Source: an uncultured Acetatifactor sp. (GTDB taxonomy: Bacteria; Bacillota; Clostridia; Lachnospirales; Lachnospiraceae). From it: 64,000 bases of DNA. Below the pieces are notes generated by a model, which had not been told where the DNA came from, made no database searches, and worked only from the letters and a program-made list of their open reading frames with translations. The DNA is taken from assembly GCA_910580225.1 (NCBI GenBank), contig CAJTXE010000021.1, positions 12,404-76,403 of the forward strand. Direction: 5' to 3'. Numbering within the stretch: the stretch's first letter is position 1; each line of letters opens with the position of its first letter. Below, in pieces: positions 53,120 through 61,623 of the stretch. The position numbers were made by a program, and so were the translations under genes.

Positions 53120-54067
53120 TTACTGCCGCAGCACCTCAGCAATCTTCTCAATCATCTCATCCTCCTTCAGGCGGAATTTGATCTCCACCCTCCGTGATGC
53201 CGCCATATCAATGTCCTGGGTAGCATTTCCGGCAGCATCCTTTTCATAGATAGGATTGCTGTAGGAACGTCCATTCACGGTAAGAAGCCCTCTGAGCTGT
53301 TCGATCTTATCCTCCGCCAGCCCGTTCCGGGGATCCATGCAGAATTTTGCCACCGAATACGCTCTTCCGTGGGAGAGCTCCATATTCATCTCATAGCTGC
53401 CGTCAGTATCTGTGTGCCCCTCAATGATGATCTCTGCAATATAGTCTCGGAAACTGTCCTGCAGAAGCACATCCAGATACATGGGGATAATCTCCTTCAA
53501 AGTACTCTGGCTGGCTGCGGAGAGAGCCGCGCTGCCATAGGGAAAAAGTACATCCGAGGAAAAGGTGATGGAGCCGGTCTGGGCATCCACGCTCATGGTG
53601 GAGTTGTTGAAGGCAGACTGCAGCGCCCCAATGATATCTGTCCGAATCCCAACGATATTCTCCAGCTCCTGTCTGGTGGTTGTTAACTCGTTTCTGGCAT
53701 TCTCGATCTCCAGATACGCCTTGTTCAATTCATCCTGAGTGAGAGCAGCATTGGCATAAGCCTGCTGCAGCTCTGCCAGAGAATCCTCCAATTCCTTGTT
53801 GGACTGTTCAATGGCAGCCCGATACTCCTCCAGATCGGCCCTGGCATCTTCCAGATCCTTTTTCGCCGCTTCCAGTTCCTGTCTGGCCACTCCCAGACTG
53901 TTCTGAGACTGTTCCAGATCCAACGTCTTCTGTTTATAAATAGCCAGGGTGATGGCAATGATCAAAACAAAGATCAGCAGCAGCGCCGCCATCATATCGG
54001 AGTAGGACTGCCAGTAGCTGTGTTCCCCAAAAGCTTCCCTGTTTCTTCTTCTAGTTCTTGTTCTCAT
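53120..54067 (-). CDS. MotB/OmpA-like protein of a proton-channel pair
   Basis: 315 residues; GAGGGACATTT precedes the ATG, which overlaps the end of the MotA-like gene by 17 bases. One membrane helix at about 22-44 carries the ion-binding Asp in YWQSYSDMMAALLLIFVLII. A coiled coil of about 100 residues (residues 50-150, Glu/Leu/Gln-rich) follows. The OmpA/MotB peptidoglycan-binding domain is at about 165-310 (TGSITFSSDVLFPYGSAALS, IIIEGHTDTDGSYEMNMELS, ASRRVEIKFRL). Known: MotB-like subunits anchor to the wall and couple proton flow to rotation of a MotA-like pentamer. Probably not flagellar, since no flagellar genes are nearby. Confidence 0.88.
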   Translation of the reverse strand: MRTRTRRRNREAFGEHSYWQSYSDMMAALLLIFVLIIAITLAIYKQKTLDLEQSQNSLGVARQELEAAKKDLEDARADLEEYRAAIEQSNKELEDSLAELQQAYANAALTQDELNKAYLEIENARNELTTTRQELENIVGIRTDIIGALQSAFNNSTMSVDAQTGSITFSSDVLFPYGSAALSAASQSTLKEIIPMYLDVLLQDSFRDYIAEIIIEGHTDTDGSYEMNMELSHGRAYSVAKFCMDPRNGLAEDKIEQLRGLLTVNGRSYSNPIYEKDAAGNATQDIDMAASRRVEIKFRLKEDEMIEKIAEVLRQ

Positions 54068-55202
54068 AAATGTCCCTCATTTGCTCAAAGGTATGAAGCT
54101 GGGTGCTCACATCACGGCTGATCTCTTCACAGGCCGCAGTCAGACCCTGTTTCTGCTTTTCCAACGCCTCGGCAAACATTTCCTGACGCTCCATCATATG
54201 GCTTATGGTTTCCTGCATATTGCGGTTGGATTCCACCAATGCATTGGCTGCCTCCAGAAGCACCTTACTGCTCTCCGCATTCGATGATTGGGACTGTGCT
54301 GCCAGTTTGAGAGTGACACCCAGCTCCTTGAATTCCGTATTCATGGCAGACTGCAGTTGCTGCACAAAGGCCCGGGACAGATTTTCCAGACTTTTCGTCT
54401 GATCCTGGGCCTCTCCCTTTGCCAGCTCCAGAATCTGCTTCATATAGCTTGCAAGATTTGCCTGATACACCAGCATGGCAGCCATATTTTCGTCACTGCT
54501 GCCTGCTTTCGGCGGCATGGCACACTGGCGAAAAGCAGACAGAAAATAATCCAGCTTCTCATAGGCATCCGCCATAATACTGCGGTATACGAAATTAAAT
54601 ATGAGAGAAAATATAATACCGTATACCGAGGTATGGAACGCCACCTTCATGCCCGACAGCAGCGGCCCCACATTATCCGATATGGTATAGATATCATCTC
54701 CGTTGAAGGATCCCAGTCCCAGTGACAACCCGATAAAGGTACCCAGAATACCCAGACCTGTCATGGTACCTGAGATACCGGAATTGAAGTAATTGCTTCC
54801 CACTTTCTCCAACAGTTCCTCATTGATATAATCTTCAATATCGCAGGGGTTTTTGGTTTTTACCCGCATGCGAAACTTCGCAAAAGCCTCTTTCAGATTT
54901 TTTTCATCAAAGAAATTCTTCTGATCCTGCAATGAGTCCCAGACATTCTTGCCGCCGGCTTCCTTATATCCGGCCTGTAAATCTTTCGCTGCGTCTTCCA
55001 GCTCATCGGTCAGACGATTCAGACGCAGAAAACTGGCGATGGAAATAATGAACAATACTCCGATGATACCCAAAAACACTCCATTGATCATCAGATTGCC
55101 AAAGGACGTAATATTTCCGGTAAACACACCGTTGATATACAGGATAAATGCCACCATGGCAAAATAACTGAAAAATAAGATGTAATATAATCTGCTTTTC
55201 AT
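54051..55202 (-). CDS. MotA/TolQ/ExbB-type proton channel protein with cytoplasmic tail
   Basis: 383 residues; AGAGAGGAACCA precedes the start. Helices 1 and 2 are at about 5-25 and 37-60. A cytoplasmic segment of about 90 residues follows, then helices 3 and 4 in the MotA/ExbB signature (GISGTMTGLGILGTFIGLSL, then MKVAFHTSVYGIIFSLIFNF). Residues 240-383 are a helical tail (ESNRNMQETISHMMERQEMF). The architecture resembles the ZorA/TolQ side of the five-subunit rotary motor superfamily more than flagellar MotA. The start lies 28 bases after copA, with no terminator, so the pair is likely on the copper operon transcript. Confidence 0.87.
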   Translation of the reverse strand: MKSRLYYILFFSYFAMVAFILYINGVFTGNITSFGNLMINGVFLGIIGVLFIISIASFLRLNRLTDELEDAAKDLQAGYKEAGGKNVWDSLQDQKNFFDEKNLKEAFAKFRMRVKTKNPCDIEDYINEELLEKVGSNYFNSGISGTMTGLGILGTFIGLSLGLGSFNGDDIYTISDNVGPLLSGMKVAFHTSVYGIIFSLIFNFVYRSIMADAYEKLDYFLSAFRQCAMPPKAGSSDENMAAMLVYQANLASYMKQILELAKGEAQDQTKSLENLSRAFVQQLQSAMNTEFKELGVTLKLAAQSQSSNAESSKVLLEAANALVESNRNMQETISHMMERQEMFAEALEKQKQGLTAACEEISRDVSTQLHTFEQMRDIYENKN

Positions 55203-55230
55203 TGGTTCCTCTCTGTCTTTACTACAGCCG

Positions 55231-55446
55231 TCACTTTACGGCGATTTCCTTTACCTCGTAACCTGCTTCCGTAACCGCTGCGGTCAATACCGCATCCTCT
55301 ATCTCCTGCTCCATCTCCACCGCCGCGCTTTTCTCCTCCAGACTCATGGTGACACCGGTTACACCTTCCACAGCCTCCAGCGCCTTCTGTACCCTGCCGG
55401 TACAATGTCCACACATCATTCCATCAATCATCATAATCTTCGTCAT
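55231..55446 (-). CDS. copZ: possible independently translated CopZ chaperone inside copA
   Basis: The last 71 codons of copA begin with an in-frame ATG at 55446 preceded by AAAGGAAG-AAAACT, a good ribosome binding site within coding sequence. The product would be an entire 71-residue HMA domain (CGHC copper site, VQKALEAVEGVTGVTMSLEE), the size of free CopZ (about 69 residues). The preceding linker is hydrophilic and poorly structured. Inference: this may be a former separate copZ gene fused to copA that is still expressed on its own, giving both a tethered and a free copper carrier. Confidence 0.45.
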   Translation of the reverse strand: MTKIMMIDGMMCGHCTGRVQKALEAVEGVTGVTMSLEEKSAAVEMEQEIEDAVLTAAVTEAGYEVKEIAVK

Positions 55447-58230
55447 AGTTTTCTTCCTTTCCGCAGAAGTCCCTGCTCTGCCATTGCTGATCTCACCATA
55501 ATCCGTCTCCGGTTCCCTGGCCGGAACAGACTGCCCCGGTGTCATACTGACATCCTTCCTGTCTTCCGCCTTATTCCGCCGAGACCGGAAACCGCTCTTA
55601 AACCCTTTTAGCCGCAGCGCATTGCCTACTACAAAGACACTGCTCAAACTCATGGCCGCAGCACCAAACATGGGATTTAAGCGGATTCCAAATATAGGAT
55701 ACCACACTCCGGCCGCCAAGGGAATACCTATTACATTATAAAAAAACGCCCAAAACAGATTTTGTTTAATATTCCGGATAACTGCCCTGCTCAGGCGCAC
55801 TGCCGTCACTGCATCCCGAAGGTCGCTCTTCATCAGAATAATGTCCGCACTCTCCATGGCTACATCCGTACCCGCCCCGATGGCAAGCCCCACATCTGCA
55901 CCAGCCAGAGCCGGTGCATCGTTGATTCCGTCACCGATCATAGCCACCTTATGCCCTGCCGCCTTCAGCCCGCTGATTTTCTTCTCTTTATCCTGAGGCA
56001 GTACCTCCGCCACCACCTCCTCTATGTCCAGCTGCCTTCTCACCGCCTCTGCGGTCCTTCTGTTGTCCCCTGTGAGCATCACCACATGGATACCCATCTC
56101 CCGGAACTTCCGGACAGCTTCCCTGGAGGTGCCTTTTATCTCATCTGCCACACCGATGGTGCCCAGGAAGCGGCCCTCCTGCGCCATCAGCAGAGGCGTC
56201 ATCCCCCCATCTGCCAAAGCAGCAATTCCCTGTTCCGCAACAGGGTCAAGGCTGATCCCTTTTTCTTCCAGGTAGGCCTGATTGCCCACATAATATTGCG
56301 TACCTGCCTTAGCCCCTGCATCCCTGCGGCCAAACACCGATTCCGGCTGCCTGTAAGTAACCTCTGCACTTCCCTTTCCGCTCTCCCCCCAGGTCTTCGT
56401 GCTGTCAGATTTTATCCCGGCATCGGTTTCTAAACCGCTTTCTCTTCCGCTCCCGGACAGAGAACCTGTTTCCGCATTGTCTTCGTCCTGTTTTCCTGCC
56501 ATTGGAGAAAGCTTTGCAACAGACACCGCTCCCTCTGTCTCCGGTACAAAGAGATGCGGCCGGATGTCCTCTGCCAGCACACCTTCCACCCCCCGGCCGA
56601 ACACGGCCCGAAAATCCCGTACTTCAGGCAGATTCAGCTTCAGGGAAACAGCATGCTCCACCACTGCCTCCGCCAGAGGATGCTCACTTTTCTTCTCCAG
56701 AGCCGCCGCAATCTGCACAAAAGTATCCACTGACATATCCGGTACATAGACATTCACTTCCATGCATTTCAGTTTTCCGGCAGTAATCGTCCCTGTCTTA
56801 TCCAGGACCACTGTGTCTATCTCCATGGCCTGCTGCAGCGCTTCACCGGATTTGATCAGTATACCGTGGCCGGCTCCCACACCAGTGCCCACCATAATCG
56901 CTACCGGTGTAGCCAGTCCCAGCGCACAGGGACAGGAGATCACCAGGACGGAAATGGCACTTGATATGGCAAATTCCGCCCCGGCCCCCGCCAGCAGCCA
57001 GACAATCAGCGTCACCAGCGCAACCGCAATGACCACTGGAACGAATACACCTGCCACCTTATCTGCCAGCTGGGCAATGGGGGCTTTACTGGCACTGGCC
57101 TCCTCCACCAGACGGATAATTTGTGACAGCGTCGTATCCTCTCCCACTCTGTCCGCCCTGCATTTCAAAAATCCCGCCTTATTTACCGTGGCTGACACAA
57201 CCTTATCTCCCTGCCCTTTTTCCACGGGTACACTTTCCCCTGTAATGGCGGCCTCGTCCACACTGGAAGCCCCGTCCACTACGGTACCGTCTGCAGGAAT
57301 CAGACTCCCCGGCTTTACCAGGAAAATATCCCCCGGACACAGCTCCTCCGTGGGAATCTCCACCTCCCGTCCGTCCGCCTCCAGAAGAATGGCTGTCTTC
57401 GGCGACAAATCCATTAATTTCGTGATGGCTTCGCTGGTTTTACCCTTCGAACGGCTCTCCAGGTATTTCCCCACTGTAATCAAAGTCAGAATCATTCCGG
57501 CGGACTCAAAGTACAGGTCATGAGAATACTGCTCCACCACTGCCGTCTCTCCATGCCCCAGTCCATAACTGATACGGTACATGGCAAAGATTCCGTAGAC
57601 AATGGCCGCAGAAGCCCCCAGTGCGATGAGACTGTCCATATTGGGGTTAAAATGCCCAAGGGTTCTGAATCCCACGGCAAAAAATTTCCGGTTCATGTAT
57701 ACAATGGGCAGAAGCAGCAATAGCTGGGTCATGGCAAAAGTCACAGCATTCTCGCTGCCATGGAGATATCGGTGTACAAAACCCGGAATCGGAATACCAA
57801 ACCATTCATTATACATATGATACATGGCCACATACATCAATGGCAGCAAAAACGCTACAGAAATACTCAGCCTCCACTTCATGGCCCTGGCTTCCTCCCT
57901 GCCTCTGCGCTCCACACTGCCGCGTCCTGAAACCTCCCCGGGCCTGCCTGTCACTCCCCTTTCGGATCCAGGCGTGTTCCGTCTATGCTGTGTGGTATCT
58001 GATTGTTCTGCAGAGCCCAAGTTCAGCAACTCTGCCCCATATCCTGCCTTCTCCACAGCAGCTACAATTTTATCCGAATCCAGAACCTCTTCCTCATAAG
58101 TGACTTCCATGGTTTCCGTCAGAAGATTCACAGAAGCCGTCTCCATTCCCTGTAATTTGCACACTGCTTTTTCCACATGGGAGGAACATGCGGAGCAAGT
58201 CATTCCCGATATATGATAGCGTTTCTTCAT
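55231..58230 (-). CDS. copA: copper-exporting P1B-type ATPase with fused C-terminal CopZ-like domain
   Basis: 999 residues from the ATG at 58230 (GAAGGG 12 bases upstream; another ATG at 58242). The N-terminal HMA domain has GMTCSACSSHVEKAV. Eight helices follow, with TGES (AAITGESVPVEKG), the CPC metal site in ISCPCALGLATP, the DKTGTITAG phosphorylation loop, the SEHPLAEA motif and GDGINDAPALAGADVG. About 75 extra Gly/Ser/Glu-rich residues (about 557-633) interrupt the nucleotide-binding domain. After helix 8 comes a hydrophilic linker, then a second HMA at 930-999 (MMIDGMMCGHCTGRVQKAL). Known: exports Cu(I). In the csoR operon. Confidence 0.95.
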   Translation of the reverse strand: MKKRYHISGMTCSACSSHVEKAVCKLQGMETASVNLLTETMEVTYEEEVLDSDKIVAAVEKAGYGAELLNLGSAEQSDTTQHRRNTPGSERGVTGRPGEVSGRGSVERRGREEARAMKWRLSISVAFLLPLMYVAMYHMYNEWFGIPIPGFVHRYLHGSENAVTFAMTQLLLLLPIVYMNRKFFAVGFRTLGHFNPNMDSLIALGASAAIVYGIFAMYRISYGLGHGETAVVEQYSHDLYFESAGMILTLITVGKYLESRSKGKTSEAITKLMDLSPKTAILLEADGREVEIPTEELCPGDIFLVKPGSLIPADGTVVDGASSVDEAAITGESVPVEKGQGDKVVSATVNKAGFLKCRADRVGEDTTLSQIIRLVEEASASKAPIAQLADKVAGVFVPVVIAVALVTLIVWLLAGAGAEFAISSAISVLVISCPCALGLATPVAIMVGTGVGAGHGILIKSGEALQQAMEIDTVVLDKTGTITAGKLKCMEVNVYVPDMSVDTFVQIAAALEKKSEHPLAEAVVEHAVSLKLNLPEVRDFRAVFGRGVEGVLAEDIRPHLFVPETEGAVSVAKLSPMAGKQDEDNAETGSLSGSGRESGLETDAGIKSDSTKTWGESGKGSAEVTYRQPESVFGRRDAGAKAGTQYYVGNQAYLEEKGISLDPVAEQGIAALADGGMTPLLMAQEGRFLGTIGVADEIKGTSREAVRKFREMGIHVVMLTGDNRRTAEAVRRQLDIEEVVAEVLPQDKEKKISGLKAAGHKVAMIGDGINDAPALAGADVGLAIGAGTDVAMESADIILMKSDLRDAVTAVRLSRAVIRNIKQNLFWAFFYNVIGIPLAAGVWYPIFGIRLNPMFGAAAMSLSSVFVVGNALRLKGFKSGFRSRRNKAEDRKDVSMTPGQSVPAREPETDYGEISNGRAGTSAERKKTMTKIMMIDGMMCGHCTGRVQKALEAVEGVTGVTMSLEEKSAAVEMEQEIEDAVLTAAVTEAGYEVKEIAVK

Positions 58231-58277
58231 ATTATATAGCATCCCTTCTACTTTTTACCAAAAACCTTACTCTGGTT

Positions 58278-58622
58278 TCATTTTAATTTCTTTACCAGTT
58301 CCACGGTTTCTTCTATCACTTTCAGGTTTCCTTTCCCAATTTCCTCCACCACGCAGGTCTCCATGTGCTCCTGCAGAATCAGATATGCAAAGGACTGCAA
58401 TGCACTCTCTGCGGCAGCTGTCTGCATGAGAATGTCCCCGCAGTAACGGTTCTCATCCAACATTTTCCCAATGCCATTGAGCTGCCCCACGATCCGGTTT
58501 AAACGGTTCTTCAGAATCTTAAGCTCCTCCTTCCGCCGGGGTGTTGCTTTTTGATGACAATGACAGAGCTGCTCCGAAACCAAATTAACATCCTGTTTGT
58601 TCTCTGTATTATTTCCTTCCAT
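58278..58622 (-). CDS. csoR: copper-sensing repressor, CsoR family
   Basis: 114 residues. An N-terminal tail of about 30 residues with CHCH is followed by the DUF156 helical fold: LKILKNRLNRIVGQLNGIGK, MLDENRYCGDILMQTAAAES, LILQEHMETCV. The Cys...His...Cys copper ligand set (RYC, HMETC) is intact. Known: apo-CsoR tetramers repress copper efflux genes and release DNA on Cu(I) binding. It lies 47 bases upstream of copA on the same strand and directly downstream of its two operators, so it is autoregulated. Confidence 0.94.
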   Translation of the reverse strand: MEGNNTENKQDVNLVSEQLCHCHQKATPRRKEELKILKNRLNRIVGQLNGIGKMLDENRYCGDILMQTAAAESALQSFAYLILQEHMETCVVEEIGKGNLKVIEETVELVKKLK

Positions 58623-58700
58623 CCGTTTTCTATCCTTTCCATATTTCGTAAGAATCTCCTGTTGATTGCACTTTAACTGGTAAAAACAAATTTTACACGA

Positions 58701-58755
58701 AAATACCCCGTGGGGGTATATCCTCTCTTAAAGAATATACCCCCACGGGGTATTT
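58701..58755 (-). promoter_or_regulatory. csoR-copA promoter with two CsoR operators
   Basis: ATACCCCGTGGGGGTAT at 58703-58719 and its inverse ATACCCCCACGGGGTAT at 58737-58753 are CsoR-type palindromes. They sit inside a perfect 21-base inverted repeat (58701-58721 and 58735-58755, 13-base spacer). On the minus strand the promoter is TTGACA (58760-58755), 17 bases, TATTCT (58737-58732). One operator therefore fills the -35/-10 spacer and the other lies just past the start point. Confidence 0.9.
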
Positions 58756-58790
58756 GTCAAGCCCAAAATGCAGAAACCCACATGGATATA

Positions 58791-59432
58791 CTATCCTGCC
58801 GTCACAGCAGTCTGTCCCGACGGTTCCAAAATGTGTAGGATATCATCACCGGCAGCAACCTGATCCCCGGCTGTCAGCCGAACTTCTCCGCCGTAAAAGG
58901 ACTGCTCCACACGCACGGACACCTCGGCTGAGATTCCTTCCTCCTCCAATCCTGTCCGGTCAAATTCCAGAAGCAGTTTCCCTTTCTCCACCACCTCATT
59001 TCTCACTACCCTGGGTCTGTAATAGCAGGACTGCAATTCATCCTGGGCTTTTCCGGCCTGGATAAAAAGCTCCGTGCCGAATTCTGTGGTAAAACAGATG
59101 GAATTGCCCATAGGAAGCAGTCTGGTGATCTTCCCGTTGGCAGGTGCATACAATCTGTCCGAATCCGGATAAATTACCACGGAAGCCCGTTCCCCCTCCT
59201 CGAACCCCATCACCTCTCCGGATACGGGACTGCCCACTGCCCAAAACTGCCGCTGATCTTCCTGAAAATGCCCTCTCCGTAACCACTTCTTCTTTCTTCT
59301 CTCTGTTGGCACAATATCGTTCTCAGCTTCCTCTGCGCTTTCATCATTGTCCCACAGACCGTACATGGAAATCCTGCCCACCATAAATCCCACCACCAGT
59401 GCCGTCATCATCCACATTACACCCAATAACAT
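58791..59432 (-). CDS. membrane-anchored EIIA(Glc)-like domain protein lacking active-site histidines
   Basis: 213 residues with AAGGAGGTAATTTAGG before the start. An N-terminal helix (about 1-22) is followed by a charged linker and a PTS EIIA type 1 fold at about 70-175: VGSPVSGEVMGFEE, YPDSDRLYAPANGKITRLLP, TTEFGTELFIQAG, VVEKGKLLLEFDRTGLEEEG. In true EIIA(Glc) the active His lies in a LIHIG context and a second His precedes it; here these are LFIQAG and NSICFTTEF. It therefore cannot be phosphorylated by HPr in the usual way. A C-terminal 35 residues look like part of a second hairpin. The role is probably structural or binding. It converges toward nothing and lies upstream of the csoR operator. 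Confidence 0.75.
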   Translation of the reverse strand: MLLGVMWMMTALVVGFMVGRISMYGLWDNDESAEEAENDIVPTERRKKKWLRRGHFQEDQRQFWAVGSPVSGEVMGFEEGERASVVIYPDSDRLYAPANGKITRLLPMGNSICFTTEFGTELFIQAGKAQDELQSCYYRPRVVRNEVVEKGKLLLEFDRTGLEEEGISAEVSVRVEQSFYGGEVRLTAGDQVAAGDDILHILEPSGQTAVTAG

Positions 59433-59514
59433 CCTAAATTACCTCCTTTTTCTTCCTGTTACTACCAAGTTTTCCCTTTTTCATAAATGATATGCATAAA
59501 TTTTCAAAAATAGG

Positions 59515-59543
59515 TTGACATATCTCATAGGGTAGTGTATACT
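59515..59543 (+). promoter_or_regulatory. promoter and long leader of the cold-shock gene
   Basis: TTGACA (59515-59520), 17 bases, TATACT (59538-59543). The start point near 59550 leaves about 140 bases of untranslated leader before the ATG at 59691, as in cspA-type genes where the leader refolds with temperature. Confidence 0.8.
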
Positions 59544-59690
59544 GCTACCGTATTCTAAATGAAAGTCATTGAACTCACATGTTTTTGTAAGTCACAGTTG
59601 CTTTTAATGTTGGTTTACAAAAATGTGTATTTTTTTGCCCGCTGTTTAGAATTCTATTAACCTTACAAATTATATAAAGGAGGTACCAAA

Positions 59691-59906
59691 ATGAATAACG
59701 GTACAGTAAAATGGTTTAATGCACAGAAGGGTTATGGTTTCATCACCAACGATGCTACGGGAGAAGAGGTATTCGTACATTTTTCTGCCATTAATGCTGA
59801 CGGGTTCAAATCTCTGGAAGAAGGCCAGAAGGTTACTTTTGACACCGAATGTGATCCTCAGAACAGCAGCAAGATTCGTGCTACCAACGTTACCGTTGTA
59901 GCTTAA
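59691..59906 (+). CDS. cold-shock protein, CspA family
   Basis: 71 residues; AAAGGAGGTACCAAA precedes the ATG. It is an OB-fold with both nucleic-acid motifs: RNP1 KGYGFITND and RNP2 VFVHFSAI, plus the conserved [12 protein letters not shown] start. Known: single-stranded RNA/DNA-binding protein that melts RNA structure. Several paralogues are common per genome, so the number cannot be assigned. Monocistronic, from its own promoter to a terminator. Confidence 0.97.
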   Translation: MNNGTVKWFNAQKGYGFITNDATGEEVFVHFSAINADGFKSLEEGQKVTFDTECDPQNSSKIRATNVTVVA

Positions 59907-59929
59907 TTGCTTCTGGCAACCGACAACTC

Positions 59930-59966
59930 CCAAAAAGCACCGGATAATCTCCGGTGCTTTTTGGGG
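59930..59966. terminator. terminator of the cold-shock gene
   Basis: AAAAAGCACCGGA pairs with TCCGGTGCTTTTT around a four- to five-base loop; the flanking A and T runs make it work in both directions, serving the convergent TPR gene as well. Confidence 0.9.
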
Positions 59967-59978
59967 TGTCAATATATT

Positions 59979-61031
59979 CTACCTGGTTGAAAGAAATTCG
60001 TACTCTCTTCTTGCCTGCTGGTCATCCGGATAGTTATTCAGATAGTTTCCCATCAGGATATAAGCCTGCCTGTACTCTCCCAGCTTCTCATAGGCCACAA
60101 TTTCATTAAAAGCAAGCGTCTGCATCATGGTAGTATTTTCCAGCAGCATCCCGGTCTGGAATGCCTCCAGTGCCTTTTGATACTCTCCCCTGGCCATCTC
60201 GCAGAGCCCTAGCTGATTGTACATCTCTGCATTTCCCTGATTATTTTCCAGATAGCTGTTGTAGACATTGACGGCATAATTGTAGTCTCCCGTGGCCTCA
60301 TAGGCCCTTCCCAGATACAGATAGCTCTCCACACCGCCGCTCTCTCTGGCCTCCTCCAGATCCAGATAGGCATTCTGGTACTCACCCAGATAATAATAAA
60401 TCCGCCCGCTGGCATACTTGTCCATCTCCTTGTCCCCGGACTCCAGCGCTGCCCGCAGATAAGCCTGTCCATCCTCTCTGTAATCGTAATAATCAAGAAC
60501 TTCGTAGATCTCTATCAACCTGTCATAATTATGGGCATCCATGGATATGACCTTATCAAAATCAGTCTTTGCTCCCTTATCATTCCCCAGCACCAGTCTC
60601 ACATTTCCCCGCAGAAAATAAGCATCCTCCTCATTTGGCCGCAGCGCCAGTATGGCATCATAGATGCTTTCTGCCTCATTATAACGTCCATTTTTCGTAT
60701 AAGCAGCTGCCAGATAATAGTTCAGATCAAAATCAAGATTCTGCACCATACCGCTGCTCCCGGCAATGGCTTCCTCAAAAAAAGCCGCAGCCTGCCCATA
60801 ATCGGTAAGCCCCATACAGGCAATCCCCCGCGCCCTGTTAACCAGTCTGATATTCTCTCCATTCTCTTCCGCCAAATCCAGCTGCTCTAAAGCCCCCCTG
60901 TAATCCAGATCCCGAATCAGCTGCATGGCTCCCTGCGTACGCTCCCCCTCCCCGCCACAGCCCGTCAAAAAAGCTGTAAATATCACCACTGCCAGAAAAC
61001 ACTGCCCTTTTACTCTTATTTTCCGCATCAT
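59979..61031 (-). CDS. tetratricopeptide-repeat lipoprotein
   Basis: 350 residues from the ATG at 61031 (GGAGCGGAAAGAGAT upstream). The signal peptide ends in FLTGC with lipidated Cys25. From about residue 35 to the end there are eight or nine TPR units (for example AAAYTKNGRYNEAESIYDAI, YLGRAYEATGDYNYAVNVYN, NQLGLCEMARGEYQKALEAF). Known: TPR superhelices bind other proteins, here outside the membrane. No catalytic domain. It is a single gene downstream of mscL with 115 bases between them. Confidence 0.9.
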   Translation of the reverse strand: MMRKIRVKGQCFLAVVIFTAFLTGCGGEGERTQGAMQLIRDLDYRGALEQLDLAEENGENIRLVNRARGIACMGLTDYGQAAAFFEEAIAGSSGMVQNLDFDLNYYLAAAYTKNGRYNEAESIYDAILALRPNEEDAYFLRGNVRLVLGNDKGAKTDFDKVISMDAHNYDRLIEIYEVLDYYDYREDGQAYLRAALESGDKEMDKYASGRIYYYLGEYQNAYLDLEEARESGGVESYLYLGRAYEATGDYNYAVNVYNSYLENNQGNAEMYNQLGLCEMARGEYQKALEAFQTGMLLENTTMMQTLAFNEIVAYEKLGEYRQAYILMGNYLNNYPDDQQARREYEFLSTR

Positions 61032-61146
61032 ATCTCTTTCCGCTCCTGTTCGAAATCCTCTACCCTCTGCATGCATTCACACGCCTTTCCCTGCCCTCAT
61101 TTTCAGAGGGTGCAATGCGGCTCCACTAGCCGCTCCAGACCCTGTC

Positions 61147-61623
61147 TCAAGCCTGCACAGAGCTGTCTGCAGCCTCCTCCAGATAAGAAGTGCAGTGAGG
61201 GCATCTGGTGGCTTCTATGGCCACTTCACTGCGGCAGTAGGGACACTTCTTCGTGGCAGGAGCCGCAGTCGGCGCTTCCTTCTTCTTTACCTTCTCTCCA
61301 ATGGCATTTATCCCTTTAATCAGGCAGAAAATAACCAGTGCCGTAATCAAAAAGTTGATGATCGCCGTTATAAAATTACCGTAATTCAGTACAGGTGCAT
61401 TTTCGCCGTTTCCCAGTGTCACCGTCAGATAGCTGAAATCAGTACCTCCGAAAATTCCCAGAATGGGCGTGAGGATATCCTGATTCAGGGACGTCACAAT
61501 CGAAGTGAACGCACCGCCTACAATCACCCCCACTGCCATATCCAGCACATTCCCCCTGGTAATAAACTTCTTAAATTCCGCAATAAACCCTTTCCCGCGG
61601 CCTCTGCCTTTCTCTTTGTCCAT
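61147..61623 (-). CDS. mscL: large-conductance mechanosensitive channel with C-terminal zinc ribbon
   Basis: 158 residues from the ATG at 61623 (GGCAGGAGAGAGT upstream). The MscL core is at 10-115: FKKFITRGNVLDMAVGVIVG, GGAFTSIVTSLNQDILTPIL, helix 2 ALVIFCLIKGINAIGEKVKK. In place of the usual short C-terminal helix there is a KKCPYCRSEVAIEATRCPHC zinc ribbon, common in Lachnospiraceae MscL. Known: opens under membrane tension in hypo-osmotic shock. The ribbon may bind a cytosolic partner. Confidence 0.93.
   Translation of the reverse strand: MDKEKGRGRGKGFIAEFKKFITRGNVLDMAVGVIVGGAFTSIVTSLNQDILTPILGIFGGTDFSYLTVTLGNGENAPVLNYGNFITAIINFLITALVIFCLIKGINAIGEKVKKKEAPTAAPATKKCPYCRSEVAIEATRCPHCTSYLEEAADSSVQA

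Noticed and set aside
53120..55202. Zorya anti-phage system
   Set aside because: The pair resembles ZorA/ZorB in layout, but no ZorC, ZorD or ZorE gene is adjacent; the neighbours are copA and clpB, and the MotA-like tail is short.
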